Assembly (NCBI RefSeq): GCF_006385685.1
Contig: NZ_VFRP01000008.1
Span: 1-64,000 of the forward strand
Reading direction: 5' to 3'
DNA from: Amaricoccus solimangrovi
GTDB lineage: Bacteria; Pseudomonadota; Alphaproteobacteria; Rhodobacterales; Rhodobacteraceae
Length of the DNA: 64,000 bases
Made by a program: the position numbers and the translations under genes
Shown: piece by piece, positions 7,872-16,499 of the stretch
Position numbering within the stretch: the stretch's first letter is position 1
How the letters are laid out: each line of letters opens with the position of its first letter
Notes under the pieces: model-generated
What the model was told of the DNA's origin: nothing
Seen by the model: the letters and a program-made list of their open reading frames with translations, nothing else
Database searches by the model: none

Positions 7872-9278
7872 TCAGAGCTTGTAGGCCTTCTTGGCGAGGC
7901 CGTGGGCGAGGTCGCGCGCCAGCTCCGGCGCGTCCTCCTCGTCGAGCCGGCCGCTCAGGACCAGCGTCGAGAGATACGCGCAGTCCACCCGCCGCGCGAC
8001 GTCGTGGCGCGCGGGGATCGAGCAGAAGGCGCGGGTGTCGTCGTTGAAGCCCACGGTATTGTAGAAACCCGCCGTCTCCGTCGCCATTTCGCGGAAGCGG
8101 CGCATCCCCTCGGCGCTGTCGTGGAACCACCAGGGCGGGCCGAGCTTCAGACAGGGATAGACGCCGGCGAGCGGCGCGAGTTCGCGCGAATAGGACGTCT
8201 CGTCGAGGGTGAACAGGATCACGCTCAGATCGGCGCGGGTGCCGACCGCGTTCAGGAGCGGGCGGAGCGCGGCGACGTAATCGGTGCGGCCGGGAATGTC
8301 GAAACCCTTGTCGCGGCCGAACATCGCCAGCATCGCATCGGAATGGTTGCGCCGGGAGCCGGGGTGGATCTGGAGGACCAGCCCGTCCTCGAGGCTCATC
8401 CGCGCCATTTCGGTCAGCATGTGCCCGCGGAAGGCGTCCGCCTCCTCCGCCGAGCAGGCGCCCCGGAGCGCCTTCCCGAACAGCGCCGCCGCCTCGGTGG
8501 GCGCGAGGTCCTCGGTCCGCGCGGTCGCATGGCCGTGATCCGAGGAGGTGGCGCCGAATTCCTTGAAATAGGCGCGGCGCGCGCGGTGCGCGTCGAGATA
8601 GCCGTCCCAGGTCGCGGTGTCGAAACCGGTCTGCTCGCCCATCAGCGCGACATTCTCGGCGAAGCCCGCCATTTCCGGATCCACCACGCCGTCCGGCCGG
8701 TAGGCGGTGATCACCCGGCCGCCCCAGTTCGAATCGCGGATCATGCCATGCCAGCGCAGCTCGTCGGTCGCGGGCTCGGTCGTGCTGATGACCTCGATGT
8801 TGAACCGCTCGAAGAGCGCGCGGGGGCGGAACTCGGGCCGGGCGAGGCAGTCGGCGATGTGGTCGTAGTACCAGTCCGCCGTCTCGGCGCTCAGCACGCG
8901 GTCGATGCCGAAGACGTGCTGGAAGCTGTGGTCGAGCCAGAGCCGCGAGGGCGTGCCCCGGAACAGGTGATAATGGCTCGCGAAAAGGCGCCAGATCGCG
9001 CGCCCGTCGGTCTCGGTCGGGCCGCCGTCGGCGCGCGGCACGCCGAGCGCCTCGAGCGGGACGCCCTGCGAGAACAGCATCCGGAACACGTAGTGGTCGG
9101 GCGTGACGATCAGCTGCGCCGGATCGGGGAAGGGCTCGTCGAGCGCGTACCAGCGCGGATCGGTATGGCCGTGCGGGCTGACGATCGGCAGGTCGCGGAC
9201 CTCGGCGTAGAGCGCGCGGGCCAGATCGCGGGCGCGGCCTTCGATCGGAAACAGCCGGTCTTCGTCAAGCAGGGCCAT
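7872..9278 (-). CDS. uxaC: Glucuronate/galacturonate isomerase (UxaC)
   Basis: Uronate isomerase of the amidohydrolase-related TIM-barrel family, 468 residues against 470 in E. coli. It interconverts glucuronate with fructuronate and galacturonate with tagaturonate. Visible signatures are the N-terminal metal motif SPHGHTDP, the segment FNIEVISTTEPATDELRWH and the active-site block IHPGSRRNHSD, with NTVGFNDDTRAF near the C-terminus. It is the first gene of the nine-gene minus-strand operon and is separated from a divergent GntR regulator by about 100 bp that holds a good promoter. No damage is visible. Confidence 0.95.
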   Translation of the reverse strand: MALLDEDRLFPIEGRARDLARALYAEVRDLPIVSPHGHTDPRWYALDEPFPDPAQLIVTPDHYVFRMLFSQGVPLEALGVPRADGGPTETDGRAIWRLFASHYHLFRGTPSRLWLDHSFQHVFGIDRVLSAETADWYYDHIADCLARPEFRPRALFERFNIEVISTTEPATDELRWHGMIRDSNWGGRVITAYRPDGVVDPEMAGFAENVALMGEQTGFDTATWDGYLDAHRARRAYFKEFGATSSDHGHATARTEDLAPTEAAALFGKALRGACSAEEADAFRGHMLTEMARMSLEDGLVLQIHPGSRRNHSDAMLAMFGRDKGFDIPGRTDYVAALRPLLNAVGTRADLSVILFTLDETSYSRELAPLAGVYPCLKLGPPWWFHDSAEGMRRFREMATETAGFYNTVGFNDDTRAFCSIPARHDVARRVDCAYLSTLVLSGRLDEEDAPELARDLAHGLAKKAYKL

Positions 9279-9325
9279 GCGCCTCGTCTCCTCCTGTCGC
9301 CTCCGCTTGTCTCGCGGCTAGACTT

Positions 9326-9354
9326 CTAATATGCTAGTTTGTGAGATACGTCAA
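9326..9354 (-). promoter_or_regulatory. Predicted sigma-70 promoter of the uronate operon
   Basis: On the minus strand TTGACG (9354-9349) and TATTAG (9331-9326) are separated by exactly 17 bases, giving a start near 9319 and a leader of about 40 bases before uxaC. The AT-rich spacer lies between divergent uxaC and the GntR gene, the natural place for that repressor to bind. No clear symmetrical operator was identified. Confidence 0.6.
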
Positions 9355-9379
9355 TCACCCCGTCAACGAGGAGCCTCCG

Positions 9380-10084
9380 ATGGCCGCGTCAGAGTCCGGG
9401 ATCGCCGCCTTGCCGTCGCTGGGCGATCTTCGTCCCCGCACCGTCACGGACCAGATCTTCGATCTGCTCTACGAACGGGTGGTGAATCTGTCGCTGATGC
9501 CCGGGGCGAAGCTCTCCGAGGCCGAGGTGGCGGCGCAGATGGGCGTGTCGCGCCAGCCGGTCAGGGACGCCTTCTACCGGCTGTCGCAGCTCGGCTTCAT
9601 CCAGATCCGGCCGCAGCGCGCGACCACCGTCACGCCGCTCTCCGAGGCGGCGGTGCTGCGCGCCTATTTCATCCGCTCCGCGCTCGAGGAGGCCTGCCTG
9701 CGCAAGGCGGCGGAGCGGCTGACGCGGCGGGATCTCGACGCGCTCGGGCGGCTGATCGCGGCGCAGGAGAAGGCGGTCGCCGCCGACGCGCGCGCGGAGT
9801 TCCACGCGCTCGACGACCAGTTCCACCATGACATCTGCGAATACGCGGGGCTCGAATTCGTCTGGACGCTGGTGAAGGAGAACAAGGGGCACATGGACCG
9901 CGCCCGCTACCTCAGCCTCTCCTATGGCGCGGCCACGGCGCTCGCGGAGCATCGGCTGATTCTGGACGCGCTCCGGGCGCGCGACGCGGAGGCGGCGGTG
10001 GCGGCGATCCGCCAGCACCTGTCGCGGATCGAGGACATCATCGCGCGCCTGCACGTGGACCAGCCGGAGGTCTTCGGGGACTGA
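9380..10084 (+). CDS. GntR-family regulator with FCD domain, probable uronate-operon regulator
   Basis: Predicted DNA-binding repressor of the FadR subgroup. The N-terminal winged helix contains LMPGAKLSEAEVAAQMGVSR followed by QPVRDAFYRLSQLGFI. The C-terminal FCD domain has the metal/ligand His pattern in FHALDDQFHHDICEYAG, and the late EHRLILDALRARD block. The ATG at 9380 was chosen over one at 9341 because GAGGAG lies 6 bases upstream of it, giving 234 residues. It is divergent from uxaC, so control of the uronate operon by a pathway intermediate is likely. Family members such as UxuR and ExuR are the obvious comparison, but no one-to-one match is claimed. Confidence 0.85.
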   Translation: MAASESGIAALPSLGDLRPRTVTDQIFDLLYERVVNLSLMPGAKLSEAEVAAQMGVSRQPVRDAFYRLSQLGFIQIRPQRATTVTPLSEAAVLRAYFIRSALEEACLRKAAERLTRRDLDALGRLIAAQEKAVAADARAEFHALDDQFHHDICEYAGLEFVWTLVKENKGHMDRARYLSLSYGAATALAEHRLILDALRARDAEAAVAAIRQHLSRIEDIIARLHVDQPEVFGD

Positions 10085-10159
10085 CGGGGCGCGCGGGCGC
10101 GGGTGCTTTCGCCGGGGCTTCCCTTGCCGGCGGGTAAAATCGGGCTAACGCTCTTGTGA

Positions 10160-10179
10160 GGGCGGCGCGCGCGCCGCCC
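10160..10179. terminator. 20-bp perfect GC palindrome after the GntR gene
   Basis: GGGCGGCGCG followed by its exact complement forms a perfect palindrome 75 bp after the GntR stop. It could form a tight hairpin, but no T-run follows. It may end or process the GntR message before the gluconate dehydrogenase operon; the rest of 10085-10284 shows nothing else. Confidence 0.4.
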
Positions 10180-10284
10180 GCCGACCTCCCGGGGGTTGTC
10201 CCGGCCGGCGGATCCGGAAGGGCACGCGGGCGGGGGGCTTCCGGAGTGCCAAGCCGAGCCTCGAAGCCAAGCCGGAGCCGCCAG

Positions 10285-11163
10285 ATGTTTCCTCCCAGCC
10301 ACACTTCCCGCCGCCGCCTGCTCCAGGCCGGCGCGGCGGGCCTCGCCCTCGGACAACTGGGCCTGCCGCTCCATCCGCGCGCGGCGGAGGCGCCGCCGAT
10401 CGACACGTACCGGCCGGTCTTCTTCTCGGCGCCCGAATGGGCCTTCATCCTCGCGGCGACCGGGCGTCTCATCCCCTCCGACGGCGATGGCCCCGGCGCG
10501 ATCGAGACGCGCGTGCCGGTCTTCATCGACCTGCAGCTCGCCGGAGATTTCGGGGCGGCGGCGGACTGGTACATGGAAGGGCCGCACCAGCCCGACGCCG
10601 ATCCCAAGCTCGGCTACCAGACGCCGCTGACCCCGGCCGAGATCTACCGGGGCGCGATCGGAACCTTCGACCAGTGGTGCGGCTCGACCTATGGCAAGGT
10701 CTTCGCCGATCTCTCGCCCGAGCAGCAGGACGAGGCGCTCGCCACGCTGGAAAAGAACGCCGTCGGCGCCTCGGAGCCCCGGGTCGCGGGCGGCGCGCAG
10801 GGCGACGTGGGGGCGACAGAGGGAACGCCCCAGACCGACGAGGGCGGCCAGTCCGCGCAGGGCGACGCGGGCGGAGCCGGGGGCATGCCCCATCCCGAAC
10901 TCAACGCGGGCGGCGCGCCGGCGGCCGGCGAGACGCTCGAGGTGGCGATCCTGCCGCCGGAGCTGCGCGACTTCTTCACGCTGCTCGTGCAGAACACCAA
11001 GGAGGGCTATTTCGCCGATCCGAAATACGGCGGCAACGCGGGCATGGCGGCCTGGGCCTATATCGGATTTCCCGGAGCGCGGGCGGCCTATTCCGAATGG
11101 GTGACGCGCTACAACGAGCCCTACACGCTCGGCCCGGTCTCGATCTCCGGCGAGAGGGCCTGA
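10285..11163 (+). CDS. Gluconate 2-dehydrogenase subunit 3 family protein (small subunit, Tat-exported)
   Basis: Small subunit of a periplasmic FAD-dependent membrane dehydrogenase. A twin-arginine signal (SRRRLLQAGAAGLALGQLGL) lies near the N-terminus. In such complexes this subunit is thought to carry the co-folded flavoprotein through the Tat system. The conserved core is visible as FSAPEWAFILAATGRLIPSD and the C-terminal GGNAGMAAWAYIGFPGARAAY. The ATG at 10285 has a GGAG 7 bases upstream and gives 292 residues. About residues 160-215 form a Gly/Ala/Glu-rich low-complexity insert, which makes the protein longer than usual. It precedes the GMC flavoprotein and triheme cytochrome genes with almost no gap. 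Confidence 0.88.
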   Translation: MFPPSHTSRRRLLQAGAAGLALGQLGLPLHPRAAEAPPIDTYRPVFFSAPEWAFILAATGRLIPSDGDGPGAIETRVPVFIDLQLAGDFGAAADWYMEGPHQPDADPKLGYQTPLTPAEIYRGAIGTFDQWCGSTYGKVFADLSPEQQDEALATLEKNAVGASEPRVAGGAQGDVGATEGTPQTDEGGQSAQGDAGGAGGMPHPELNAGGAPAAGETLEVAILPPELRDFFTLLVQNTKEGYFADPKYGGNAGMAAWAYIGFPGARAAYSEWVTRYNEPYTLGPVSISGERA

Positions 11164-11166
11164 GCC

Positions 11167-12936
11167 ATGGCACGTCAGGAGAAGAAGAAGGACGTCGTCA
11201 TCATCGGCCTCGGCTGGACCGGCTCGATCCTCGGGATGGAACTCGCGAACGAGGGCTTGGAGGTTCTCGCGCTGGAGCGGGGCGACGATCGCGACACGGT
11301 GCCCGATTTCGAATATCCCAAGGTCGCGGACGAGCTGCGCTACGGCATCCGCTACGGCTTCATGCAGAAGCCGCGCAACTCGACGCTGACGATCCGGCGC
11401 ACGCTCGACGAGACCGCGCTGCCCTACCGTGTGCTCGGCTCCTTCCTGCCCGGCGACGGCGTCGGCGGCGCGGGGATCCACTGGAACGGCCAGACCTGGC
11501 GGCCGCAGGCGGTCGAATACCGGCTTCGCTCCCATGTCGAGGAGGCCTTCGGCGCGGATATCATCCCGCCGGAGATGCGGCTCCAGGACTGGGGCGTGAC
11601 GGCGGAGGAGCTCGAGCCGCATCTGACGCGGTTCGAATACCTGCTCGGCATCTCGGGCAAGGCGGGCAATCTCGACGGCACCATCGTCGCGGGGGGCAAT
11701 CCGTTCGAGGCGCCGCGCTCGAAGGAATATCCGTTGCCGCCGCTCGTCAACACCTACGACTCGGTGCTCTTCGCGGACGCGGCGCGGGCGATGGGCTACC
11801 ATCCGTTTCCCCGGCCCTCGGCGAATGCGAGCGCGGCCTATGTGAACGAATACGGGATGCAGCTCGGTCCCTGCAACTATTGCGGCTTCTGCGAGCGGTT
11901 CGGCTGCCTCAACTACTCGAAGTCGAGCCCCCAGACCTGCGTGCTCGACGCGCTGAAGCGCAAGCCTAACTTCGAGTATCGCGTCCGATCCGAAGTGCTC
12001 CGGATCGAGAAGGCGGCGGATGGCAAGACGGCGACCGGGGTCACCTATTTCGACGAGCGGGCGGGGGAGGAGGTGTTCCAGCCGGCCGATCTCGTCGTGC
12101 TCTGCGCCTATTCGCTGCACAACGTCCACCTGCTGCTCCTATCGGAGATCGGGACGCCCTATGATCCGCGCAGCGGCGAGGGGGTGGTCGGGCGCAACTA
12201 TTCCTACCAGATGAACGGCGGCACGACGCTGTTCTTCAAGGACAAGGAGTTCAATCCCTTCGTCGGCAACGGCTCGGGGGGCATCACGATCGACGACTTC
12301 TCGATGAGCCAGATCGATTTCGCGAAGGAAGGTTTCATCGGCGGCAGCTACATCACCGCGGGACATACCGGCGGGCGGCCGATCCAGCAGATGGCGCTGC
12401 CGCCCGACACGCCGAGCTGGGGCGCGGGATGGAAGCGGGCGGTCGGCGAATGGTACGGCCATGCGATGAGCATCGGCAGCCACGGCTCCAACATGGCCTA
12501 TCGCGACACCTGTCTCGACCTCGATCCGACCTACAAGGATCGCCACGGCCGGCCGCTGATGCGGATGACCTTCGACTGGAAGCCGAACGACATCCGGATG
12601 ACGCAGTTCATGAAGTCGAAGATCGAGCCGATCGCCAAGAGCATGAACCCCGACATCATGCGCTCCTCCTTCAAGTCCGAGGGCGCGGCCTACGACGTGC
12701 GGCCCTACCAGACCACGCACAATGTCGGCGGCGCGATCATGGGCGCCGACCGGGCGACCTCGGCGGTCAACCGCTACCTGCAGAGCTGGGATCTGCACAA
12801 TCTCTTCGTGATGGGGGCCTCGGCCTTCCCGCAGAACATCCAGTACAACCCGACCGGCGCGGTCGGGGGTCTCGCCTACTGGGCGGTGGCGGCGATCCGG
12901 AAGGATTACCTGCCGAACCCGCGGCCGCTGATGTGA
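11167..12936 (+). CDS. GMC-family flavoprotein subunit of gluconate 2-dehydrogenase-like complex
   Basis: Large FAD subunit of 589 residues, the normal length for membrane-bound gluconate/2-ketogluconate/sorbitol dehydrogenase flavoproteins. The N-terminal Rossmann motif is VVIIGLGWTGSILGMELANE. A four-cysteine cluster, CNYCGFCERFGC (about residues 237-248), is likely to hold the iron-sulfur centre described in this group. The C-terminus has the GMC His/Asn region THNVGGAIMG and NPTGAVGGLAYW. It has no signal of its own and starts 3 bp after the Tat-exported small subunit, implying piggy-back export. The substrate could be gluconate, 2-ketogluconate or another polyol; the sequence does not decide. 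Confidence 0.9.
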   Translation: MARQEKKKDVVIIGLGWTGSILGMELANEGLEVLALERGDDRDTVPDFEYPKVADELRYGIRYGFMQKPRNSTLTIRRTLDETALPYRVLGSFLPGDGVGGAGIHWNGQTWRPQAVEYRLRSHVEEAFGADIIPPEMRLQDWGVTAEELEPHLTRFEYLLGISGKAGNLDGTIVAGGNPFEAPRSKEYPLPPLVNTYDSVLFADAARAMGYHPFPRPSANASAAYVNEYGMQLGPCNYCGFCERFGCLNYSKSSPQTCVLDALKRKPNFEYRVRSEVLRIEKAADGKTATGVTYFDERAGEEVFQPADLVVLCAYSLHNVHLLLLSEIGTPYDPRSGEGVVGRNYSYQMNGGTTLFFKDKEFNPFVGNGSGGITIDDFSMSQIDFAKEGFIGGSYITAGHTGGRPIQQMALPPDTPSWGAGWKRAVGEWYGHAMSIGSHGSNMAYRDTCLDLDPTYKDRHGRPLMRMTFDWKPNDIRMTQFMKSKIEPIAKSMNPDIMRSSFKSEGAAYDVRPYQTTHNVGGAIMGADRATSAVNRYLQSWDLHNLFVMGASAFPQNIQYNPTGAVGGLAYWAVAAIRKDYLPNPRPLM

Positions 12937-12946
12937 GGTGGATGCG

Positions 12947-14317
12947 ATGCTGACCCTTCTGCGTATCATCGCCTGGCTCCTGCTCCTCGCCATCGTCGCC
13001 GCGCTCGCGCTGATCTTCGTGCCCGCGCGCCACACCGGTCCCCAACCCGTCGAGATGGCCGCCGCCGGCGCGACCGGGGATCCCGACGCCGCCGCGCTCT
13101 ACGCCGCGCGGGTCGCCGATTGCGCCGGATGCCACACCGCCGACGACGGAGAGCCCTTCGCCGGCGGGCGGCCGATCCCCAGTCCCTTCGGCGCGATCTA
13201 TTCGCCCAACATCACGCCCGATCCGGAGACCGGGATCGGCGGCATCACGCTCGACCAGTTCCGCGCCGCGCTCTACGACGGGATCGGCCGCGACGGCCGG
13301 AACCTCTACCCGGCGATGCCCTACGACAGCTACCGCGAGCTGTCCGAGGCCGATGTCGAGGATCTCTACCACTACTTCACGAAGGTCCTGGCGCCGGTCC
13401 GGAACGAGCCGCGGGAGACGGACCTGCCGTTCCCGCTCGACCAGCGCTGGGGCATCCGCGCCTGGAAGCTGGTCGGCCTGCCGGAGGCGGGCTTCGAGCC
13501 CCGGTTCGACGATCCGGTGCTCGACCGCGGCGCCTATCTCGTCGAGGGGCCGGGCCATTGCGGCGCCTGTCACAGCCCGCGCAACCTCGTCTACGCCCAG
13601 GCGGGCTTCACCTCGGAGGATCCCGACTTCCTGACCGGCGGCGAGATCGGCGGCTGGACCGCGCCCGACCTGCGCTCGGACCAGAGCGCCATCGCGCGGT
13701 GGAGCGACGCCGACCTGAAGCTCTTCCTCGCCTCGGGCCGCAACGCCCACGCGGGCGTGCGCGGGGAGATGAAGCTCGCGATCGAGCATTCGCTCCAGTA
13801 CTTCTCGGACGACGACCTCTCCGCCGTCGTCGCCTATCTGCGCGCGATCGGTCCGGCCGGGGCGGGATCGGGCGCGGGCGCCGCGGAGGCGCCGCCGGTG
13901 GGTCAGCCCATTCCGCGCGTCGACAGGCTCGCGGACGAGTCCGCGACCGAGACCGAGCGCCTGCTCTCCGCCGCCGAGCCCGGAATGCCGCTCGGGGCGC
14001 GGCTCTATCTCGACAACTGCGCCGCCTGCCACTTCGTCGACGGCAAGGGCGCGGACCAGATCTTCCCCGCGCTCGACGGCAATTCGCTGGTGACGGCGCC
14101 GAAGGTCACGGGGCTCGTCTCGACGATCCTCGCCGGCGCGGCGCTGCCCTCGACCGGGGAGCGGCCGGCCGCGGTCAGGATGCCGGGCTTCGCCGACCGG
14201 CTGTCGGACGCCGAGGTGGCCGAACTCGCGACCTTCGTGCGCGGCGCCTGGCACAACGACGCGCCGGCGGTGAAGGAGGAGGATGTCCGCGGCCTGCGCG
14301 ACGCCGGCGCCGACTGA
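12947..14317 (+). CDS. Triheme cytochrome c subunit of the membrane dehydrogenase
   Basis: Electron-transfer subunit of 456 residues that passes electrons from the flavoprotein to ubiquinone. An N-terminal hydrophobic helix acts as signal or anchor. Three CxxCH haem motifs are seen: CAGCH (first Cys near residue 59), CGACH (near 205) and CAACH (near 358). This is the layout of FAD-gluconate and acetic-acid-bacterial dehydrogenase cytochrome subunits. The ATG at 12947 is preferred over a GTG at 12938 because an AGGTGG site sits 5 bases upstream. It begins just after the GMC gene, completing a three-subunit operon. A Gly/Ala-rich linker (about residues 306-320) joins haem domains 2 and 3. Confidence 0.91.
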   Translation: MLTLLRIIAWLLLLAIVAALALIFVPARHTGPQPVEMAAAGATGDPDAAALYAARVADCAGCHTADDGEPFAGGRPIPSPFGAIYSPNITPDPETGIGGITLDQFRAALYDGIGRDGRNLYPAMPYDSYRELSEADVEDLYHYFTKVLAPVRNEPRETDLPFPLDQRWGIRAWKLVGLPEAGFEPRFDDPVLDRGAYLVEGPGHCGACHSPRNLVYAQAGFTSEDPDFLTGGEIGGWTAPDLRSDQSAIARWSDADLKLFLASGRNAHAGVRGEMKLAIEHSLQYFSDDDLSAVVAYLRAIGPAGAGSGAGAAEAPPVGQPIPRVDRLADESATETERLLSAAEPGMPLGARLYLDNCAACHFVDGKGADQIFPALDGNSLVTAPKVTGLVSTILAGAALPSTGERPAAVRMPGFADRLSDAEVAELATFVRGAWHNDAPAVKEEDVRGLRDAGAD

Positions 14318-14405
14318 CGGCGCGGGGGCTGGACACGGGGCCGCGGAAGCGGTCTCAATGCCGGAGGGTCCGCGCCCCGGACGGGCCGGCATTGGGGAGA
14401 AAGCG

Positions 14406-14840
14406 ATGCTCAAGGGGATCGACCCGCTCATCGGCCCGGATCTGTTGCGGGCGCTGGCGGCGATGGGCCATGGCGACGAGATCGCCATCGTCGACGCGAA
14501 TTTCCCGGCCGCCTCGGTGGCGCGGGAAAGCGTGCTCGGCCACCCGCTCCGGATCGACTGCGACGCGGTGCGCGCCGTCCGCGCCGTGCTCTCTCTGCTG
14601 CCGCTCGACACGTTCGAGCCCGATCCGGCGCTGACGATGCAGGTCGTCGGACGGCCCGAGGAGATCCCCGAGGTCGTGCGCGAGGCCGCCCCCCTCTTCG
14701 AGGCCGAGGGGGTGGCGACCGCGGCGCTGGAACGCTTCGCCTTCTACGCGCGCGCGAAGCGGAGCTTCGCGGTGCTTGCCACCGCCGAGACCCGGATCTA
14801 TGCCAACTTCATCCTGCGCAAGGGCGTGGTCTTTCCGTAG
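14406..14840 (+). CDS. RbsD/FucU-family sugar mutarotase
   Basis: Cytoplasmic 144-residue protein of the RbsD/FucU family, which interconverts sugar anomers. Typical features are the N-terminal LKGIDPLIGPDLLRALAAMGHGDEI-type block (only part is needed for recognition), the catalytic-region His in MGHGD, and the C-terminal YANFILRKGV with a conserved Tyr. The pattern is closer to FucU than RbsD. A GGAG precedes the ATG at 14406. It follows the gluconate-dehydrogenase-like operon on the same strand after 88 bp, so it may supply the right anomer of a sugar or lactone, but the partner sugar is unknown. Confidence 0.85.
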   Translation: MLKGIDPLIGPDLLRALAAMGHGDEIAIVDANFPAASVARESVLGHPLRIDCDAVRAVRAVLSLLPLDTFEPDPALTMQVVGRPEEIPEVVREAAPLFEAEGVATAALERFAFYARAKRSFAVLATAETRIYANFILRKGVVFP

Positions 14841-14870
14841 CGGGCGGCGGGGACCGCGCCGCCCGGATCC

Positions 14871-15176
14871 TTAGTAGGTCGCCGCGAGATAGGCCGCGAT
14901 GGCCTTCGCATCCTCCTCGCTGATCGGCGCGCCGTAGACCTTGATCATCTTCGTCACCTCGGCGCTCCAGAAATCCGCGCCCATCCCCGGCGGCTGGTAT
15001 TCGATGTAATCGGCCGAATGGCAGGCGCCGCAGTTGGATTCGGCTGTCTCGACGCCGGGGCCGGGCCGGAACGTCGCCGACTCGTCGGGAAGCGCGTAGG
15101 TCACGGGCGCCGCCGGGGATGCGAGCGGGGCGGCGAGAAGCAGCGCGGCGAGCGCGGTGCGAAAGACATGTTTCAT
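14871..15176 (-). CDS. sorB: Sulfite dehydrogenase cytochrome subunit (SorB-like)
   Basis: Small periplasmic monohaem cytochrome c of 101 residues with a signal peptide (KHVFRTALAALLLAAPLASP). The single haem motif is NCGACHSADY, followed by YQPPGMGADFWSAEVTKMIK, a block typical of SorB. It accepts electrons from sulfite oxidation at the molybdenum subunit SorA, encoded 10 bp upstream, and passes them to a soluble cytochrome. The small size, the short C-terminal SEEDAKAIAAYLAATY helix and the location directly after sorA support the call strongly. Confidence 0.88.
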   Translation of the reverse strand: MKHVFRTALAALLLAAPLASPAAPVTYALPDESATFRPGPGVETAESNCGACHSADYIEYQPPGMGADFWSAEVTKMIKVYGAPISEEDAKAIAAYLAATY

Positions 15177-15186
15177 CGTCGCCTCC

Positions 15187-16398
15187 TCAGTTCACGGTGA
15201 TCCGGGTCGTCTCGACCACGTCGCGCATGTAGCCCGAAGGGTTCCAGAGCGGTTCCGTCGGCTGGCTCTGCCCGATCCGGTTGACCGCGCGGACCATCAG
15301 CGTCCGCTCGCCCTTCGCGACGGCGAGGCTGGTGGTCCATTCGCGGAACGCGTAGCGGCCCAGATCCTCGCCCAGGGCCGCCGATTGCCAGGACCTGCCC
15401 CCATCCGCCGAGACATCGACCTCGGTGACGCCGTAGCCGCCGTCGAAGGCGATGCCGCGCAGCGCGAGCGTCCCGGCCGGCACCGTCGCGCCGTCCTCGA
15501 CGCTGGTGATGAAGGACCGGATCGAGAAGCGGCCGATCGGGACGGTCGCCGCGGGCTTCGTCCCCGGCTCGACGCAGGCGCAGGCATTCGCGGGAACGCG
15601 GTAGGCGGGTTTCATCCAGAAGTCCTCGAACGGCTTCTCGACCACCGTGATCGTGCTCAGGTGCTTGACCCAGTAGGTGCCGTAATAGCCGGGCACCACC
15701 AGCTTGACCGGATAGCCGTTCAGCCAGGGGATGTCCTCGCCGTTCATCTGGTAGGCGACCATCACCTCGCCGTCGAGTGCGTGGTCGATCCCGAGCGCCT
15801 TGCGGAAGTCGGGTGTCTTGTCGATGACCGGCCCGTCGAGCCCGTCGAAAACCACCTGCGCCGCGCCTTCCCCGACGCCCGCCTTCTCGAGCAGCGCCCT
15901 GAGCGGCACGCCCTTCCAGACCGCGCAGCCCATCATGCCGTTCCCGGCCTGCCCGCCGCCGACGCGCGGCGTGAAGAGGCCCCGGCTGTTGCCGGAGCAC
16001 TGGTTCACCGCCGTGATCTCGACCGGCTCGTAGGCCGATTTCAGCTCCGCGAGGCCGACCCGGACCGGCGTGTTCACGAGGCCGCCGATCTCGATCGCAT
16101 AGGTGTCGGGGTCGATCTCGGTCGGGACCCCGGCGAGGTGGTAGCGGACGAAGAAGGCGTCGTTCGGCGTGATGACTCCTTCGTCGAACACGCTGAACGG
16201 GGTTTCGAGCTGTGGCGGGCGGGCGGTGAGCCGCAGCAGCGGCCGCTTCCCCGGGTAGGCGACGAGCTCGCGCTCGCCATTGGCGAAGGGCAGTCGCGCG
16301 ACATCGGCGAAGGCGGCGCGCAGCCCCGCCCCGCCCAGGATGCCGACCGCGGCCGCCGCGCGCGCCGAGGCTCCGAGAACCTGTCTTCTGGTGACCAT
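15187..16398 (-). CDS. sorA: Sulfite dehydrogenase molybdopterin subunit (SorA-like)
   Basis: Periplasmic sulfite:cytochrome c oxidoreductase catalytic subunit, 403 residues. A Tat signal, MVTRRQVLGASARAAAAVG, is followed by the sulfite-oxidase molybdopterin domain. The molybdenum-ligating Cys lies in VNQCSGNSRGLF and the substrate-site region in GNGMMGCAVWKGVPL. The C-terminal Ig-like dimerisation domain contains GYGVTEVDVSADGG. The start at 16398 places the RR motif correctly. With sorB directly downstream, the pair should detoxify sulfite or draw energy from it, for example during taurine or thiosulfate metabolism. An ECF-type promoter lies 50 bp upstream. Confidence 0.9.
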   Translation of the reverse strand: MVTRRQVLGASARAAAAVGILGGAGLRAAFADVARLPFANGERELVAYPGKRPLLRLTARPPQLETPFSVFDEGVITPNDAFFVRYHLAGVPTEIDPDTYAIEIGGLVNTPVRVGLAELKSAYEPVEITAVNQCSGNSRGLFTPRVGGGQAGNGMMGCAVWKGVPLRALLEKAGVGEGAAQVVFDGLDGPVIDKTPDFRKALGIDHALDGEVMVAYQMNGEDIPWLNGYPVKLVVPGYYGTYWVKHLSTITVVEKPFEDFWMKPAYRVPANACACVEPGTKPAATVPIGRFSIRSFITSVEDGATVPAGTLALRGIAFDGGYGVTEVDVSADGGRSWQSAALGEDLGRYAFREWTTSLAVAKGERTLMVRAVNRIGQSQPTEPLWNPSGYMRDVVETTRITVN

Positions 16399-16447
16399 GA
16401 GTTCCTCCCTACGCGGCCCCCGATTCCGGGTGGTCCGATGGAAAGAA

Positions 16448-16473
16448 AACGTCCGGGAAGCCGGGTTTATTCC
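16448..16473 (-). promoter_or_regulatory. Candidate ECF-sigma promoter upstream of sorA
   Basis: On the minus strand GGAAT (16473-16469, within GGGAATAAAC) is followed after 17 bases by CGTT (16451-16448). This resembles the GGAAY-N16/17-CGTT layout of alphaproteobacterial ECF promoters. It sits in the 101-bp gap between the anti-sigma gene and sorA. No identical copy was found in front of the sigma gene. Confidence 0.45.
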
Positions 16474-16499
16474 CTCCTCCGCCGAGGTGGGCGAGAACT

